The notes: generated by a model not told the origin, from the sequence alone. 64,000 nucleotides of DNA from Candidatus Mediterraneibacter faecavium (GCA_019119995.1 DWVY01000056.1:18872-82871), one strand, 5' to 3'. Shown: positions 1-8,112, numbered from the stretch's first letter. Numbers and translations are program-made.

Positions 1-630
1 GGATCGTATCCTGCCTATGCGTTCTATTACCGGTATCTGCCTTACCTGTTTCTGTGCGTCCTCTGTTATGTGATGGGATATATCCTGATGGGATTTCGCA
101 GGGGCAGTCTGCCGGCCCGGATGGCGGCGTCGGCAGTACCTGCACGCAGACAGAGCATGGAGGGACTTCTGGCAGCAGGCGTTATCGCAATTGTCCTCTG
201 GGGATTCTGCAGTATGATCAGTATCGTCTTCTATAATGAAGATTTCCTCGGCAGCGGCAAAGTGACATGGTATCTGCTCAACTCCTTTGTCATGCTGCTG
301 TCAGCCCTGGCGCTATCATATCTGGTCGGGAGCCTTGTGAAGACGTCCAACGCGCTGAGCGGCATTGTGAATATCCTGTCGCTCGGGATGTGCTTCGCGT
401 GCGGAGTATTTGTGGAGATGGATCTGCTGAGCAGCAGTGTGAAAAGAGCGGCACAGTTCCTCCCGGTGTACTGGTATGAGACGGCGAATGAGATACTGAT
501 GGATTACGGAGAAATCCCGGGTGATATCAGGAACCGGCTTGCTGGAGCGATCGGAATACAGCTTGTATTTGCTGCGGCATTTGTGTGTGTGACGCTGGCA
601 GTGGCAAAGAAGAGACAAAGGAGCTCCTGA
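1..630 (+). CDS. ABC-2 type transporter permease, 3' part
   Basis: The reading frame is open from the first base, so the gene begins upstream of the window. The visible 209 or so residues hold several hydrophobic segments: one near the truncated start, one around the IAIVLWGFCSMISIVFY stretch, a pair in the middle (SFVMLLSALALSYLVGSLV, then a Gly/Cys-rich helix) and one just before the basic C-terminus (KKRQRSS). The layout of a long loop between the first and second helices, then a helical bundle, fits the ABC-2 permease family, which exports drugs, lipids or peptides together with an ATPase encoded elsewhere, presumably upstream. The substrate cannot be told. A member of another membrane family is possible because the N-terminal half is missing. 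Confidence 0.6.
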   Translation, partial: GSYPAYAFYYRYLPYLFLCVLCYVMGYILMGFRRGSLPARMAASAVPARRQSMEGLLAAGVIAIVLWGFCSMISIVFYNEDFLGSGKVTWYLLNSFVMLLSALALSYLVGSLVKTSNALSGIVNILSLGMCFACGVFVEMDLLSSSVKRAAQFLPVYWYETANEILMDYGEIPGDIRNRLAGAIGIQLVFAAAFVCVTLAVAKKRQRSS

Positions 631-666
631 TATTTTGCCGGACGCCCTAAAAAATTTCTGCAGTAC

Positions 667-696
667 TTGACTTCTGACGTCCTTTTCCTTTATTCT
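667..696 (+). promoter_or_regulatory. Sigma-A-like promoter before the PurF-like gene
   Basis: TTGACT (667-672) and TATTCT (691-696) are separated by 18 bases, about 110 bases ahead of the start codon at 805. The spacing and hexamers fit a vegetative promoter. A second TTGACA at 709-714 has no matching -10 at the right distance. Confidence 0.5.
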
Positions 697-804
697 TAAT
701 GAGGTGAATATTGACAAGCTGTAGATACGGCAGGGCAGCGGCGGGCTGTCCTGTCGTTGTTGAGCGTAAGCACATAATTACAAGCAATCTGAAGGAGGAC
801 AAAA

Positions 805-2217
805 ATGGGCGGTTTTTTTGGCGTTGCATCGAAGCATGACTGTGTACTGGAGCTTTTTTACGGAGTGGATTATCATTCCCACCTCGGAACAAGAAGAGGA
901 GGAATGGCGGTCTACGGAAAAGACGGTTTCAGCCGAGCGATCCACAATATAGAGAATTCCCCGTTCCGTACGAAATTTGAAAGGGATGTGGAGGAACTGA
1001 AAGGAAATTTAGGCATCGGCTGTATCTCGGACTATGAGCCGCAGCCCCTGCTCCTGCAGTCACATCTGGGAAGCTTTGCCATTACGACGATCGGCAAGAT
1101 CAACAATCAGGAAGAGATCCTGGAGAAAGCGTATAAGGACGGGAGGACTCATTTCCTTGAGATGAGCGGCGGGCAGATCAATGCTACGGAGCTGATCGGC
1201 TCCCTGATCTGCCGCAAGGGCACTATCGAAGAAGGGATCCGGTATGCGCAGGAGATGGTGGACGGTTCCCTGAGCGTCCTGATCATGACAAAGGACGGCA
1301 TCTATGCGGCGAGAGACTTGAAGGGCAGGACCCCGGTCGTTATAGGAAAGAAAGAAGACGCTTACTGCGTATCGTTTGAAAACTTTGCTTATCTGAACCT
1401 CGGATACAGCCATGACCGTGAGCTGGGCCCCGGCGAGATCGCCTACATCACGCCTGAGAGCGTGGAGACTCTTGTACAGCCCCGGGATGAGATGAAGATC
1501 TGCTCTTTCCTGTGGGTTTACTACGGGTATCCGACTTCTTCCTATGAGGGGGTCAATGTAGAGGAGATGCGTTACCGCTGCGGAAGCATGCTGGCGAAGA
1601 GGGACGGAGACTCTGTCCATCCGGATATCGTGGCGGGAGTGCCGGATTCCGGTGTGGCGCATGCCATCGGATATGCAAATGAGTCGGGGATCCCGTATGC
1701 GAGACCGTTTATCAAGTATACGCCTACATGGCCCAGATCTTTCATGCCGACAAACCAGAGCCAGAGAGATCTGATCGCAAGGATGAAGCTGATCCCTGTG
1801 CAGGCGCTCATAGAGAATAAGAAGATGCTGCTTATCGACGATTCGATCGTACGGGGCACACAGCTTCGGGAGACGACGGAATTCCTCTACCGGAGCGGCG
1901 CAAAGGAAGTCCATGTGCGCCCGGCGTGTCCGCCTCTTGTATACGGCTGCAAATATCTGAACTTCTCCCGTTCCAAGTCGGATATGGAACTGATCACCAG
2001 GCGCGTGATCCGGGAGCAGGAGGGAGACAACTGTCCGGAAGAAGTACTTGAGGAATACACAGATCCGGATTCCTGCAGATACGCGAAGATGATCGAGGAG
2101 ATCAGAAGGATCCAGAACTTTACGACGCTGAGATTCCACAGACTGGACGACCTTCTGGCGTCCATCGGTATTGAACCGTGCAAGGTATGTACGTACTGCT
2201 TCAGCGGAAAGGAATAA
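805..2217 (+). CDS. PurF-like amidophosphoribosyltransferase paralogue lacking the glutaminase cysteine
   Basis: This 470-residue protein has the two-domain layout of glutamine PRPP amidotransferase (PurF): an N-terminal Ntn-type glutaminase region and a C-terminal phosphoribosyltransferase region. The PRPP-binding loop is intact (LLIDDSIVRGTQ), and cysteines resembling the 4Fe-4S ligands of Bacillus-type PurF are present (KICSF, the ACPPLVYGC region, and CKVCTYC near the end). The N-terminus begins MGGFFGV where active PurF has MCGI(F/V)G after processing, so the catalytic nucleophile cysteine is a glycine, and the usual RGQ(E/D)G motif reads RRGGMAV. The start is set by the GGAGGA site just before 805. 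Glutamine-dependent activity is therefore unlikely. It may use free ammonia or have a regulatory or different role. No other purine gene lies nearby, so it is not the purine operon copy. Confidence 0.8.
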   Translation: MGGFFGVASKHDCVLELFYGVDYHSHLGTRRGGMAVYGKDGFSRAIHNIENSPFRTKFERDVEELKGNLGIGCISDYEPQPLLLQSHLGSFAITTIGKINNQEEILEKAYKDGRTHFLEMSGGQINATELIGSLICRKGTIEEGIRYAQEMVDGSLSVLIMTKDGIYAARDLKGRTPVVIGKKEDAYCVSFENFAYLNLGYSHDRELGPGEIAYITPESVETLVQPRDEMKICSFLWVYYGYPTSSYEGVNVEEMRYRCGSMLAKRDGDSVHPDIVAGVPDSGVAHAIGYANESGIPYARPFIKYTPTWPRSFMPTNQSQRDLIARMKLIPVQALIENKKMLLIDDSIVRGTQLRETTEFLYRSGAKEVHVRPACPPLVYGCKYLNFSRSKSDMELITRRVIREQEGDNCPEEVLEEYTDPDSCRYAKMIEEIRRIQNFTTLRFHRLDDLLASIGIEPCKVCTYCFSGKE

Positions 2218-2334
2218 AACCCTTACAGAATGCCCGACAGAACGCGGTCACGGACTGCGGCTGCCGGGCAGTGCTGTGTATGTATTTGCCTATGTATGAA
2301 AGAGAAATGCAGAAGAAATCCGGAGAATGAAAGT

Positions 2335-3717
2335 ATGAACAGAAAACGAAATCAGAATGCGCTCGGAATAGAATGGGGGACGTTCTATAAGACGGTTATC
2401 GGACTTGTCGTGCCCATGGCGCTCCAGAATCTGATCAACGTAGGAGTCACGGCGGCTGATGTCGTCATGCTCGGCGCGGTGGGTGAGACGGCTCTTTCGG
2501 GAGCATCCCTTGCAGGACAGGTGCAGTATATCATGACCCTGTTCCTCTTCGGACTCACCTCCGGAGCCACAGTCCTGACAGCGCAGTACTGGGGAAAGGG
2601 AGACAGAGAGACGATCGAGAAGATCCTCGGCATGACAGTAAAAGCGGCGGTTCTTGTGACGGCTCTGTTTACAGTGGCAGCGCTTGCGGTGCCTTCACTG
2701 TTGATGCAGATCTTCACTTCAGATCCGGCTGTGATCGCAGAGGGAGTAAAGTATCTGCGTATTGTCGCATTTACCTATATCATGATCGGAGTGACGCAGG
2801 CATACCTCTATGTTATGCGCAGCGTGGAGCGGGTAGTAGTGGCGACAGTGGTGTATCTCTGCTCTCTGCTCTGCAATATTGTGATGAACTCCATATTCAT
2901 TTTCGGCCTGTTCGGCCTGCCGGCAATGGGAGTCTCCGGCGCGGCGCTGGGAACTCTGTGCGCACGTATCCTTGAAGTGATATTGACGGCAGGATATGCG
3001 CGGCTGTTTAATAAGGAGATCAAGCTCCGTCCGAAATATATCCTGCACACGGACAGGACGCTGTTTGGCGACTTTATGAAATATGCCCTTCCGGTCGTCG
3101 CAAACGAAGTAATGTGGGGGATGGGAACTGCCGCCAATACAGCGATCCTGGGACATCTGGGAAGCGCGGCCGTGGCGGCAAACTCCGTGGCGCAGGTGGC
3201 AAGACAGCTTGCAACGGTAGTATCTTTCGGCCTGTCCAGCGCGGCGGCGATCTATCTTGGCAAGACCATCGGGGAGAAGAAACTGGAGCATGCCCGCGCC
3301 TATGCGAAGCGCTTTATCCTGCTCAGCCTGGTCATGGGCCTTTTGGGCGGGCTGGTCATACTGGCAGTATCAGGACCTGCGGCAGCGGCGCTTTCGCTTA
3401 CAGATACAGCGAAAGGATACCTGCGGATCATGTTCTTTGTCATGTCCTACTTTGTGGTCGCACAGGCATTTAACACGACCATGGTGGTAGGGATCTTCCG
3501 CTCGGGAGGAGATACCCGCTTCGGGCTGATCATGGATGTGAGCACCATGTGGGGATGTTCGATCCTGCTCGGATTTATAGCGGCGTTTGTCCTGAAACTG
3601 AGCGTGCCGGCTGTATATGTGATCCTGATGAGCGACGAGATCATCAAGATCCCGATCTCACTGTGGCGGTACCGGAGTTTTAAGTGGCTCAAAGACGTGA
3701 CAAGGGCGGAAGTTTGA
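2335..3717 (+). CDS. MATE family multidrug/sodium antiporter
   Basis: A 460-residue polytopic membrane protein with about twelve hydrophobic helices in two similar halves, as in MATE exporters. The first helix carries the family-typical GLVVPMALQNLINVGVTAADVVMLG pattern (shown in part: PMALQNL, DVVMLG), and the second half repeats the ANxxAxQ theme (VAANSVAQVARQLA). MATE proteins expel cationic drugs or metabolites in exchange for Na+ or H+. The frame stays open upstream to 2230, but that extension is Cys/Arg-rich and unlike the family. The ATG at 2335 has a GGAG site about nine bases ahead and is preferred. It follows the PurF-like gene with a 117-base gap. A second MATE gene lies at 32959. 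Confidence 0.88.
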   Translation: MNRKRNQNALGIEWGTFYKTVIGLVVPMALQNLINVGVTAADVVMLGAVGETALSGASLAGQVQYIMTLFLFGLTSGATVLTAQYWGKGDRETIEKILGMTVKAAVLVTALFTVAALAVPSLLMQIFTSDPAVIAEGVKYLRIVAFTYIMIGVTQAYLYVMRSVERVVVATVVYLCSLLCNIVMNSIFIFGLFGLPAMGVSGAALGTLCARILEVILTAGYARLFNKEIKLRPKYILHTDRTLFGDFMKYALPVVANEVMWGMGTAANTAILGHLGSAAVAANSVAQVARQLATVVSFGLSSAAAIYLGKTIGEKKLEHARAYAKRFILLSLVMGLLGGLVILAVSGPAAAALSLTDTAKGYLRIMFFVMSYFVVAQAFNTTMVVGIFRSGGDTRFGLIMDVSTMWGCSILLGFIAAFVLKLSVPAVYVILMSDEIIKIPISLWRYRSFKWLKDVTRAEV

Positions 3718-3763
3718 ACTGTAACTTTGAAACCGACAAAAGTCGAAAACCTGATTTAAAATA

Positions 3764-3829
3764 TGTACAAAAGCAGCTGTAGTGTGGTATACTGACTGAT
3801 GTGGCGGATTCTGACAGTCTCTGTCAGAA
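3764..3829 (+). promoter_or_regulatory. Promoter and palindromic leader of the Mrp ATPase gene
   Basis: TGTACA (3764-3769) and TATACT (3788-3793) with an 18-base spacer make a plausible vegetative promoter. The presumed transcript start is followed by an exact inverted repeat, arms TTCTGACAG (3809-3817) and CTGTCAGAA (3821-3829) with three bases between. It could be an operator just downstream of the start site or a short RNA hairpin in the leader. Confidence 0.5.
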
Positions 3830-3860
3830 CAAGTCTTAGAAAGAAAGAAGGTTATTAATC

Positions 3861-4694
3861 ATGGCAGAAGAACAGAATACAAATGAATGTACAGAAGAAT
3901 CCTGTGCAGGCTGTGCTCATGCAGATACGTGCAGCAGCAAGAAGACAGACTTCCGCGAGCCGGCGAATATGTACTCTTCGATCAAGAAAGTGATCGGAGT
4001 GGTCAGCGGCAAGGGCGGAGTCGGGAAATCGCTTGTGACAGCGTCTCTTGCGAGAATGATGCGGGAGAAAGGATATAATGTCGGTATCCTTGACGCAGAC
4101 ATCACGGGTCCGTCTATCCCGAAGATGTACGGCGTACACACGAAGGCAGCGGCTACAGCAGAGAATAATATCCTCCCGTGTACGGCAAAGGACGGCACAA
4201 AGATCATGTCTGTCAATCTGCTCCTTGAGGACGAGTCGGCTCCGGTCATCTGGAGAGGACCGATCATTGCCAGCGTTGTGAAGCAGTTCTGGACAGATGT
4301 AATGTGGGGAGATCTCGATTATCTCTTCGTTGATATGCCTCCGGGAACAGGCGACGTACCGTTGACGGTGTTCCAGTCTCTTCCGGTAGACGGAGTAGTT
4401 ATCGTTACTTCACCGCAGGATCTTGTACAGATGATCGTGAAGAAAGCGGCGAACATGGCGGAACAGATGAATATCCCGGTGCTCGGCATCGTGGAGAACT
4501 ACAGCTATGTGAAATGTCCGGACTGCGGCAGAGAGATCAAGGTATTCGGCGAGAGCAATATCGAAGAGATCGCGGCAGAGATGGGCGTGCCGGTGCTCGG
4601 AAAGATGCCGATCGATATGGATCTGGCCAGGGCAGTTGAGGAAGAGCGCTTCTATGAAGTGACGAATCCATATATGAATGATGCAGAGCTTTAA
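3861..4694 (+). CDS. Mrp/NBP35-family P-loop ATPase, iron-sulfur cluster carrier
   Basis: The 277-residue protein carries the deviant Walker A motif GKGGVGKS near residue 52, the switch region DADITGPSIPKMYG, the DMPPGTGD motif and the conserved CPDCG pair near residue 217. These define Mrp/NBP35/ApbC carriers, which bind a 4Fe-4S cluster between protomers and hand it to apo-proteins with ATP. The N-terminus adds a cysteine-rich patch (ECTEESCAGC...DTC), as in NBP35-like members and many clostridial Mrp proteins, probably holding a second cluster. It is a single-gene transcription unit with its own promoter and a strong terminator at 4731. The many 4Fe-4S proteins at 53.8-61 kb would be natural clients, but that link is only inference. 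Confidence 0.9.
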   Translation: MAEEQNTNECTEESCAGCAHADTCSSKKTDFREPANMYSSIKKVIGVVSGKGGVGKSLVTASLARMMREKGYNVGILDADITGPSIPKMYGVHTKAAATAENNILPCTAKDGTKIMSVNLLLEDESAPVIWRGPIIASVVKQFWTDVMWGDLDYLFVDMPPGTGDVPLTVFQSLPVDGVVIVTSPQDLVQMIVKKAANMAEQMNIPVLGIVENYSYVKCPDCGREIKVFGESNIEEIAAEMGVPVLGKMPIDMDLARAVEEERFYEVTNPYMNDAEL

Positions 4695-4730
4695 GGCAGT
4701 GTAATGATGCCTTGAGACAGAAGGCTTCAG

Positions 4731-4780
4731 CCTGCAGCAAACAGTAAAGATACAGATTACAGTTTGTCTGCAGGTTTTTT
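4731..4780 (+). terminator. Rho-independent terminator after the Mrp gene
   Basis: Arms CCTGCAGCAAAC (4731-4742) and GTTTGTCTGCAGG (4762-4774) pair with one bulged base and are followed directly by six T. Confidence 0.85.
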
Positions 4781-4839
4781 GCACTCAGTCACTCTAGTGC
4801 GGGCTGTGCCGCTGTTTCTATGGGACAGGAGGAGATTAT

Positions 4840-5832
4840 TTGACAGGCGAGAAGATACTTTTGTGGCAGGATGGAGAGTACCATTATCCTGCAGCATACG
4901 GCTTTGTACCGTTTTTGACCAGCTATATCCATGAAGACAAGGATGTCCATCCGGGCATGATCGTTGTGCCGGGAGGAGCATACCGCAATGCATCCCCGTC
5001 GGAGGGGCATCTTCCGGCCGAGGAATTCTACCGCGCCGGTTATAATGTGTTTGTGCTGGCTTATACAGTAAATCTTTTGGATGAGCCGCTGAAACTGCAG
5101 CCGCTCAATGACATTTCACGCGCAGTACGCATGATCCGAAAGAATGCAGACACGTATTCGGTCGATCCGGAGCAAATCGCACTGTGCGGATTTTCGGCAG
5201 GAGGACATCTCTGCGCAAGTCTGTGCGTGCATTTCGGAGATATCGCGGATCAGGATCCGGAGTATCAGGCGGTATCCAACCGTCCGGATGCAGCGATCCT
5301 GTCGTACCCGGTGATCACATCCGGAGAATACGCGCACAGGGATTCCATGACCGCACTGCTGGGCAGTGAGCCGACAGTGGAAGAACTGGAATACATGTCG
5401 CTGGAAAAGCATGTGACGGCGGAAACTCCGCCTTGTTTCCTGTGGCAGACCGTGACGGACGCTACGGTCCCTGTGGAGAACAGCTATCTCTTTGCAGAGG
5501 CGTGCAGAAGAAACGGGGTCTGCTTCGCACATCACGTATTTTCGGAAGGCGTGCATGGGATGTCAGTGGCCACGGAACAGTGGCTGGAGAGAGAATTCGG
5601 AGTTCCTTACACCCTGGAACAGATCCGGATGCTGGCAGATGCCGTTTCCAGAGGAAAAACGTCTTATCCGCAGGAAAAGGGCGCGGAGATACTTTCGGAT
5701 TTCGGGCTGGACGGAAAGAAAAAGGAAAAATGGACGCCCGGACAAAAAGCGGCGATCCACGATACTCTGAAAGAAGTAGGAATATGGCCTCAGCTTGCTG
5801 AAGAATGGCTGAATAAAATATGGAAGAAATGA
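4840..5832 (+). CDS. Alpha/beta-hydrolase, acetyl-esterase/lipase-like
   Basis: A 330-residue cytosolic hydrolase. The oxyanion-hole segment VVPGGAYRNASPSEG near residue 47 and the nucleophile elbow GFSAGGHLCAS near residue 118 mark the alpha/beta-hydrolase fold. The later VTDATVPVENS and GVHGMS segments supply the acid and histidine expected for the triad. Similar proteins are annotated as xylan or cephalosporin acetyl-esterases (BD-FAE/Aes group). The C-terminal 60 residues (KKEKWTPGQKAAIHDTL...) form an extra helical extension. The start is a TTG with a GGAGGAG site eight bases ahead; no in-frame ATG lies closer. It is followed 30 bases later by the phosphatase gene, probably one transcript. 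The natural ester is unknown. Confidence 0.82.
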   Translation: MTGEKILLWQDGEYHYPAAYGFVPFLTSYIHEDKDVHPGMIVVPGGAYRNASPSEGHLPAEEFYRAGYNVFVLAYTVNLLDEPLKLQPLNDISRAVRMIRKNADTYSVDPEQIALCGFSAGGHLCASLCVHFGDIADQDPEYQAVSNRPDAAILSYPVITSGEYAHRDSMTALLGSEPTVEELEYMSLEKHVTAETPPCFLWQTVTDATVPVENSYLFAEACRRNGVCFAHHVFSEGVHGMSVATEQWLEREFGVPYTLEQIRMLADAVSRGKTSYPQEKGAEILSDFGLDGKKKEKWTPGQKAAIHDTLKEVGIWPQLAEEWLNKIWKK

Positions 5833-5862
5833 CATCAGTAACAGGCACAAAGGAGAAAGAAA

Positions 5863-6633
5863 ATGAGATTACTGTTTATCCGGCATGGGGATCCGGACTA
5901 TGTACATGATACATTAACGGAGAAAGGACACAGGGAGGCTGCGCTTCTTGCAGAACGCGCAGAAGCCCTGCAGCTTGGAGAATGTTATGTCTCTCCGCTG
6001 GGCAGGGCGCAGGCGACGGCGGGATACAGCATGAAGAAGCTGGGACGCACAGCGAAGACATTGGGATGGCTTCAGGAGTTCCCGGCGCAGGTGGACCTCA
6101 ATCAGGCGCCGCAGCTGCTTCAGGCGTTCCCGAATACAAGGATGGAGGATGGAAAGTATATCCCGCGTATTGTATGGGATGTTATGCCTTCATATTGGGC
6201 GGAGCACAGTGACTGTATGGATCCGGTACGCTGGCGTGAGTGTGAGATCTGCCGGAACTCGGATACAGTGGAAATATATGACCATGTGACAGGAGAGTTC
6301 GATAAGCTTCTTGCGGAACACGGATACATCCGGGACGGGCGATGCTATAAGGTGGAAAGAGAGAGTTCGGATACGCTTACATTCTTCTGCCATTTCGGCC
6401 TTACCTGCGTGTTCCTTTCCCATCTCTGGGAGACCTCGCCGTTCTTGCTCTGGCACAGCCTTGCGCTTGCGCCGACATCAGTGACAGAGATCGTGACCGA
6501 GGAGAGACAGCAGGGACTGGCGTGCTTTCGGGGATTGAAGATCGGAGATGTGTCACATCTTGTACTCGGAGGCGAGCCGGTCTCCACAGCCGCCAGATTC
6601 TGTGAAACATACAGCGGACCAGGGCTGCACTGA
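5863..6633 (+). CDS. Histidine phosphatase (phosphoglycerate-mutase superfamily)
   Basis: The N-terminus LLFIRHGDPDY contains the RHG motif whose histidine becomes phosphorylated in this superfamily, and a second histidine lies in FFCHFGLTCVFLSHL near residue 180. LTEKGHREA and YVSPLGRAQATA are the usual flanking motifs (G-x-x-QA, SPLxRAxxTA). At 256 residues it is longer than the minimal 200-residue family core because of an insertion around residues 85-130. Such enzymes act on small phosphorylated metabolites or on phosphoproteins; the substrate is not visible. It sits 30 bases after the esterase gene with a GGAGAAAG ribosome site. Confidence 0.85.
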   Translation: MRLLFIRHGDPDYVHDTLTEKGHREAALLAERAEALQLGECYVSPLGRAQATAGYSMKKLGRTAKTLGWLQEFPAQVDLNQAPQLLQAFPNTRMEDGKYIPRIVWDVMPSYWAEHSDCMDPVRWRECEICRNSDTVEIYDHVTGEFDKLLAEHGYIRDGRCYKVERESSDTLTFFCHFGLTCVFLSHLWETSPFLLWHSLALAPTSVTEIVTEERQQGLACFRGLKIGDVSHLVLGGEPVSTAARFCETYSGPGLH

Positions 6634-6706
6634 GAAAATACTGAGGCAACAGCGGATAGAGGTGCATAGTATAATAGAAAGACTTTGATAAGGAGTTCTT
6701 TCTGTT

Positions 6707-7186
6707 ATGGCATATGAGACATTTGAAAAGGTAGAAGGGATCATCCAGGAGATCAACAGGGGTGACGATTGCTGTTCTATGACGCTGTCTGTCATCAGCG
6801 GCTCTGATATTGTAAATGTAGTTGTATCCGGAGATACGGCTGTGATCGATAATGTCCGGCTGCGCCCCGGTATGCGCATTGCGGCGTTCTATGACACGAA
6901 TCTTCCTACCCCGGCCGTGTATCCGCCCCAGTACCGGGCAGAGCTCATCACAACTCTGAGAAGGGGACAGCAGGTAATGCTCGACTATTTTGACGGTGAA
7001 CTTGCATCGGCTGACGGCTCGCTGAAGCTGAACATAGGGCCGATGACCAATGTGATGACACTGAACGGACAGCAGTATACCTGCAGTCCGGAGAATACAG
7101 AACTGCTCGTATATTACACAGCGAGCACATTCAGCATACCGGCACAGACAACACCTCAGAAAGTAATTGTGATGTGCCAGTATTAA
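6707..7186 (+). CDS. Conserved protein of unknown function
   Basis: A 159-residue soluble protein with no signal peptide or membrane helix. The alternation of short hydrophobic stretches (IVNVVVSGDTAVIDNVRL, MRIAAFYD, VIVMCQY) suggests an all-beta fold of the OB or beta-barrel type. I do not recognise the family. A TATAAT (6670-6675) with no clear -35 partner and a GGAG site precede it, and a strong terminator follows at 7225, so it is probably transcribed alone or with the phosphatase. Function unknown. Confidence 0.7.
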   Translation: MAYETFEKVEGIIQEINRGDDCCSMTLSVISGSDIVNVVVSGDTAVIDNVRLRPGMRIAAFYDTNLPTPAVYPPQYRAELITTLRRGQQVMLDYFDGELASADGSLKLNIGPMTNVMTLNGQQYTCSPENTELLVYYTASTFSIPAQTTPQKVIVMCQY

Positions 7187-7224
7187 ACAGGAAAATATGT
7201 AACCGGAAAATATGTAAAAAGCGG

Positions 7225-7265
7225 AAACAGCCCCGGCCGGATAGCGGCCAGAGGCTGTTTTCTGT
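7225..7265 (+). terminator. Rho-independent terminator
   Basis: AAACAGCC (7225-7232) pairs with GGCTGTTT (7253-7260), with an inner GGCCGG/GGCC-type helix, and a T-rich tail follows. The A-rich 5' side means it can also serve the minus-strand gene that ends at 7265. Confidence 0.8.
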
Positions 7266-7711
7266 TACTCTATCATTCTTGACAGTCTTATATAAAAAGC
7301 GCTCAATGCCTCACAGTACGTGTTCGAGATCGGACATATGACTGCAATATGTCTGTCTGCTGACTGAGTTCCGTGAGTGAGATGAACGATATAATCATAC
7401 ATATATTTGAAAAATTCTTTGTTGGTAGGTTTCTTATTCCGGTTTGACCGGTTGAAGATAATATCGAGCAGTTCGATATTGTGAGAATTCCATACGCGGT
7501 TTACGATCGTGCGCATATTCTTCTCGACACAGCTCCAATTAGTGTGGAAATGTTTCGCTACGTCAAGATATAATGTCTTGGTGATACAGTCGATGCGCTC
7601 TTCATCTTCGAGAATGAGCTGGAGACTGTAGACAACATAATTATACCCTGTGTAGGAACGACTGACTCCAAAGGAATCCAGAGTGTTGATAATTACTTTT
7701 TCATAATCCAT
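7265..7711 (-). CDS. Free-standing Spo0A C-terminal-domain DNA-binding protein
   Basis: The 148-residue product matches only the effector half of the sporulation regulator Spo0A: an N-terminal helix pair (IINTLDSFGVSRSYTGYNY), then the recognition region HFHTNWSCVEKNMRTIVNRVW, which parallels the Spo0A segment with a VExxxRxxxxxxW pattern, and the distal helices NKEFFKYMYDYIVHL. There is no receiver domain and no phospho-acceptor aspartate. The frame is open to 7759, but a GAGAGG site lies eight bases ahead of the ATG at 7711, which is therefore chosen; an ATG at 7717 is too close to it. Proteins of this build occur in Clostridia as uncharacterised regulators. It could bind 0A-box-like DNA without phosphorylation control. 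Two TTCGAC sequences lie upstream (7805-7820). Confidence 0.8.
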   Translation of the reverse strand: MDYEKVIINTLDSFGVSRSYTGYNYVVYSLQLILEDEERIDCITKTLYLDVAKHFHTNWSCVEKNMRTIVNRVWNSHNIELLDIIFNRSNRNKKPTNKEFFKYMYDYIVHLTHGTQSADRHIAVICPISNTYCEALSAFYIRLSRMIE

Positions 7712-7744
7712 CCGCATGCCCTCTCTAATCCGATCCGAGCAGCC

Positions 7745-7820
7745 TGTTCCCGGGAACACCTATAATATCGTAAAATGCAGGTTTTTGTCAGACAAGGAAA
7801 AGAATTCGACTCTTTTCGAC
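7745..7820 (-). promoter_or_regulatory. Control region of the Spo0A_C gene: promoter, perfect palindrome, two 0A-box-like hexamers
   Basis: Read on the minus strand, CTGACA and TATTAT with an 18-base spacer form a promoter (about 7760-7790). Just downstream of the -10 is a perfect 14-base palindrome TGTTCCCGGGAACA (7745-7758). Upstream are two plus-strand TTCGAC hexamers (7805-7810 and 7815-7820), one helical turn apart; the Spo0A box is TTCGACA on one strand. Spacing and position suggest binding sites; which protein uses them is inference. Confidence 0.45.
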
Positions 7821-7828
7821 TCGTAAAA

Positions 7829-7900
7829 TCGGGAAGATCCGCAAAAAACGGGAAGATCTGCAAAATCGGGTGGGTCTGCAAGATTGAGAAGGTCTGCGGA
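7829..7900. repeat. Four degenerate tandem copies of an 18-20 bp unit
   Basis: Successive units around TCGGGAAGATCCGCAAAA, ACGGGAAGATCTGCAAAA, ATCGGGTGGGTCTGCAAG and ATTGAGAAGGTCTGCGGA lie head to tail. They sit between the tRNA gene and the 0A-like boxes, outside any gene. Confidence 0.7.
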
Positions 7901-7982
7901 TGAAAATGACCGCTCAAGTCCGGCAGATAGGATACATGCAGACTGAGCGGTCACGTTCTTATATAGCTGTTCAATTGCAGAG

Positions 7983-8068
7983 CGGAGACGGAGGGATTCG
8001 AACCCTCGTGCCCCGGAGGGCAAACGCATTTCGAGTGCGCCCCGTTATGACCACTTCGATACGTCTCC
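7983..8068 (-). tRNA. tRNA-Ser (anticodon CGA)
   Basis: On the minus strand the 86 bases fold as a class II tRNA. The acceptor helix is GGAGACG/CGTCTCC, the anticodon loop CTCGAAA contains anticodon CGA, a long variable arm (GCCCTCCGGGGCA) identifies serine, and the T arm is GAGGGTTCGAATCCCTC. The discriminator is G, and no CCA is encoded. It reads UCG codons. Confidence 0.95.
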
Positions 8069-8078
8069 TTATTATATG

Positions 8079-8112
8079 AGCTGCGGATGCGAAACGGCAT
8101 CCACAGCTTTTT
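8079..8112. terminator. Hairpin between the ABC-F gene and tRNA-Ser
   Basis: AGCTG-C-GGATGC (8079-8090) pairs with GCATCC-A-CAGCT (8097-8108), with loop GAAACG. Five T follow on the plus strand. For the leftward ABC-F gene the downstream side is only moderately T-rich, so termination there may be partial and the tRNA may be read through. Confidence 0.55.
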
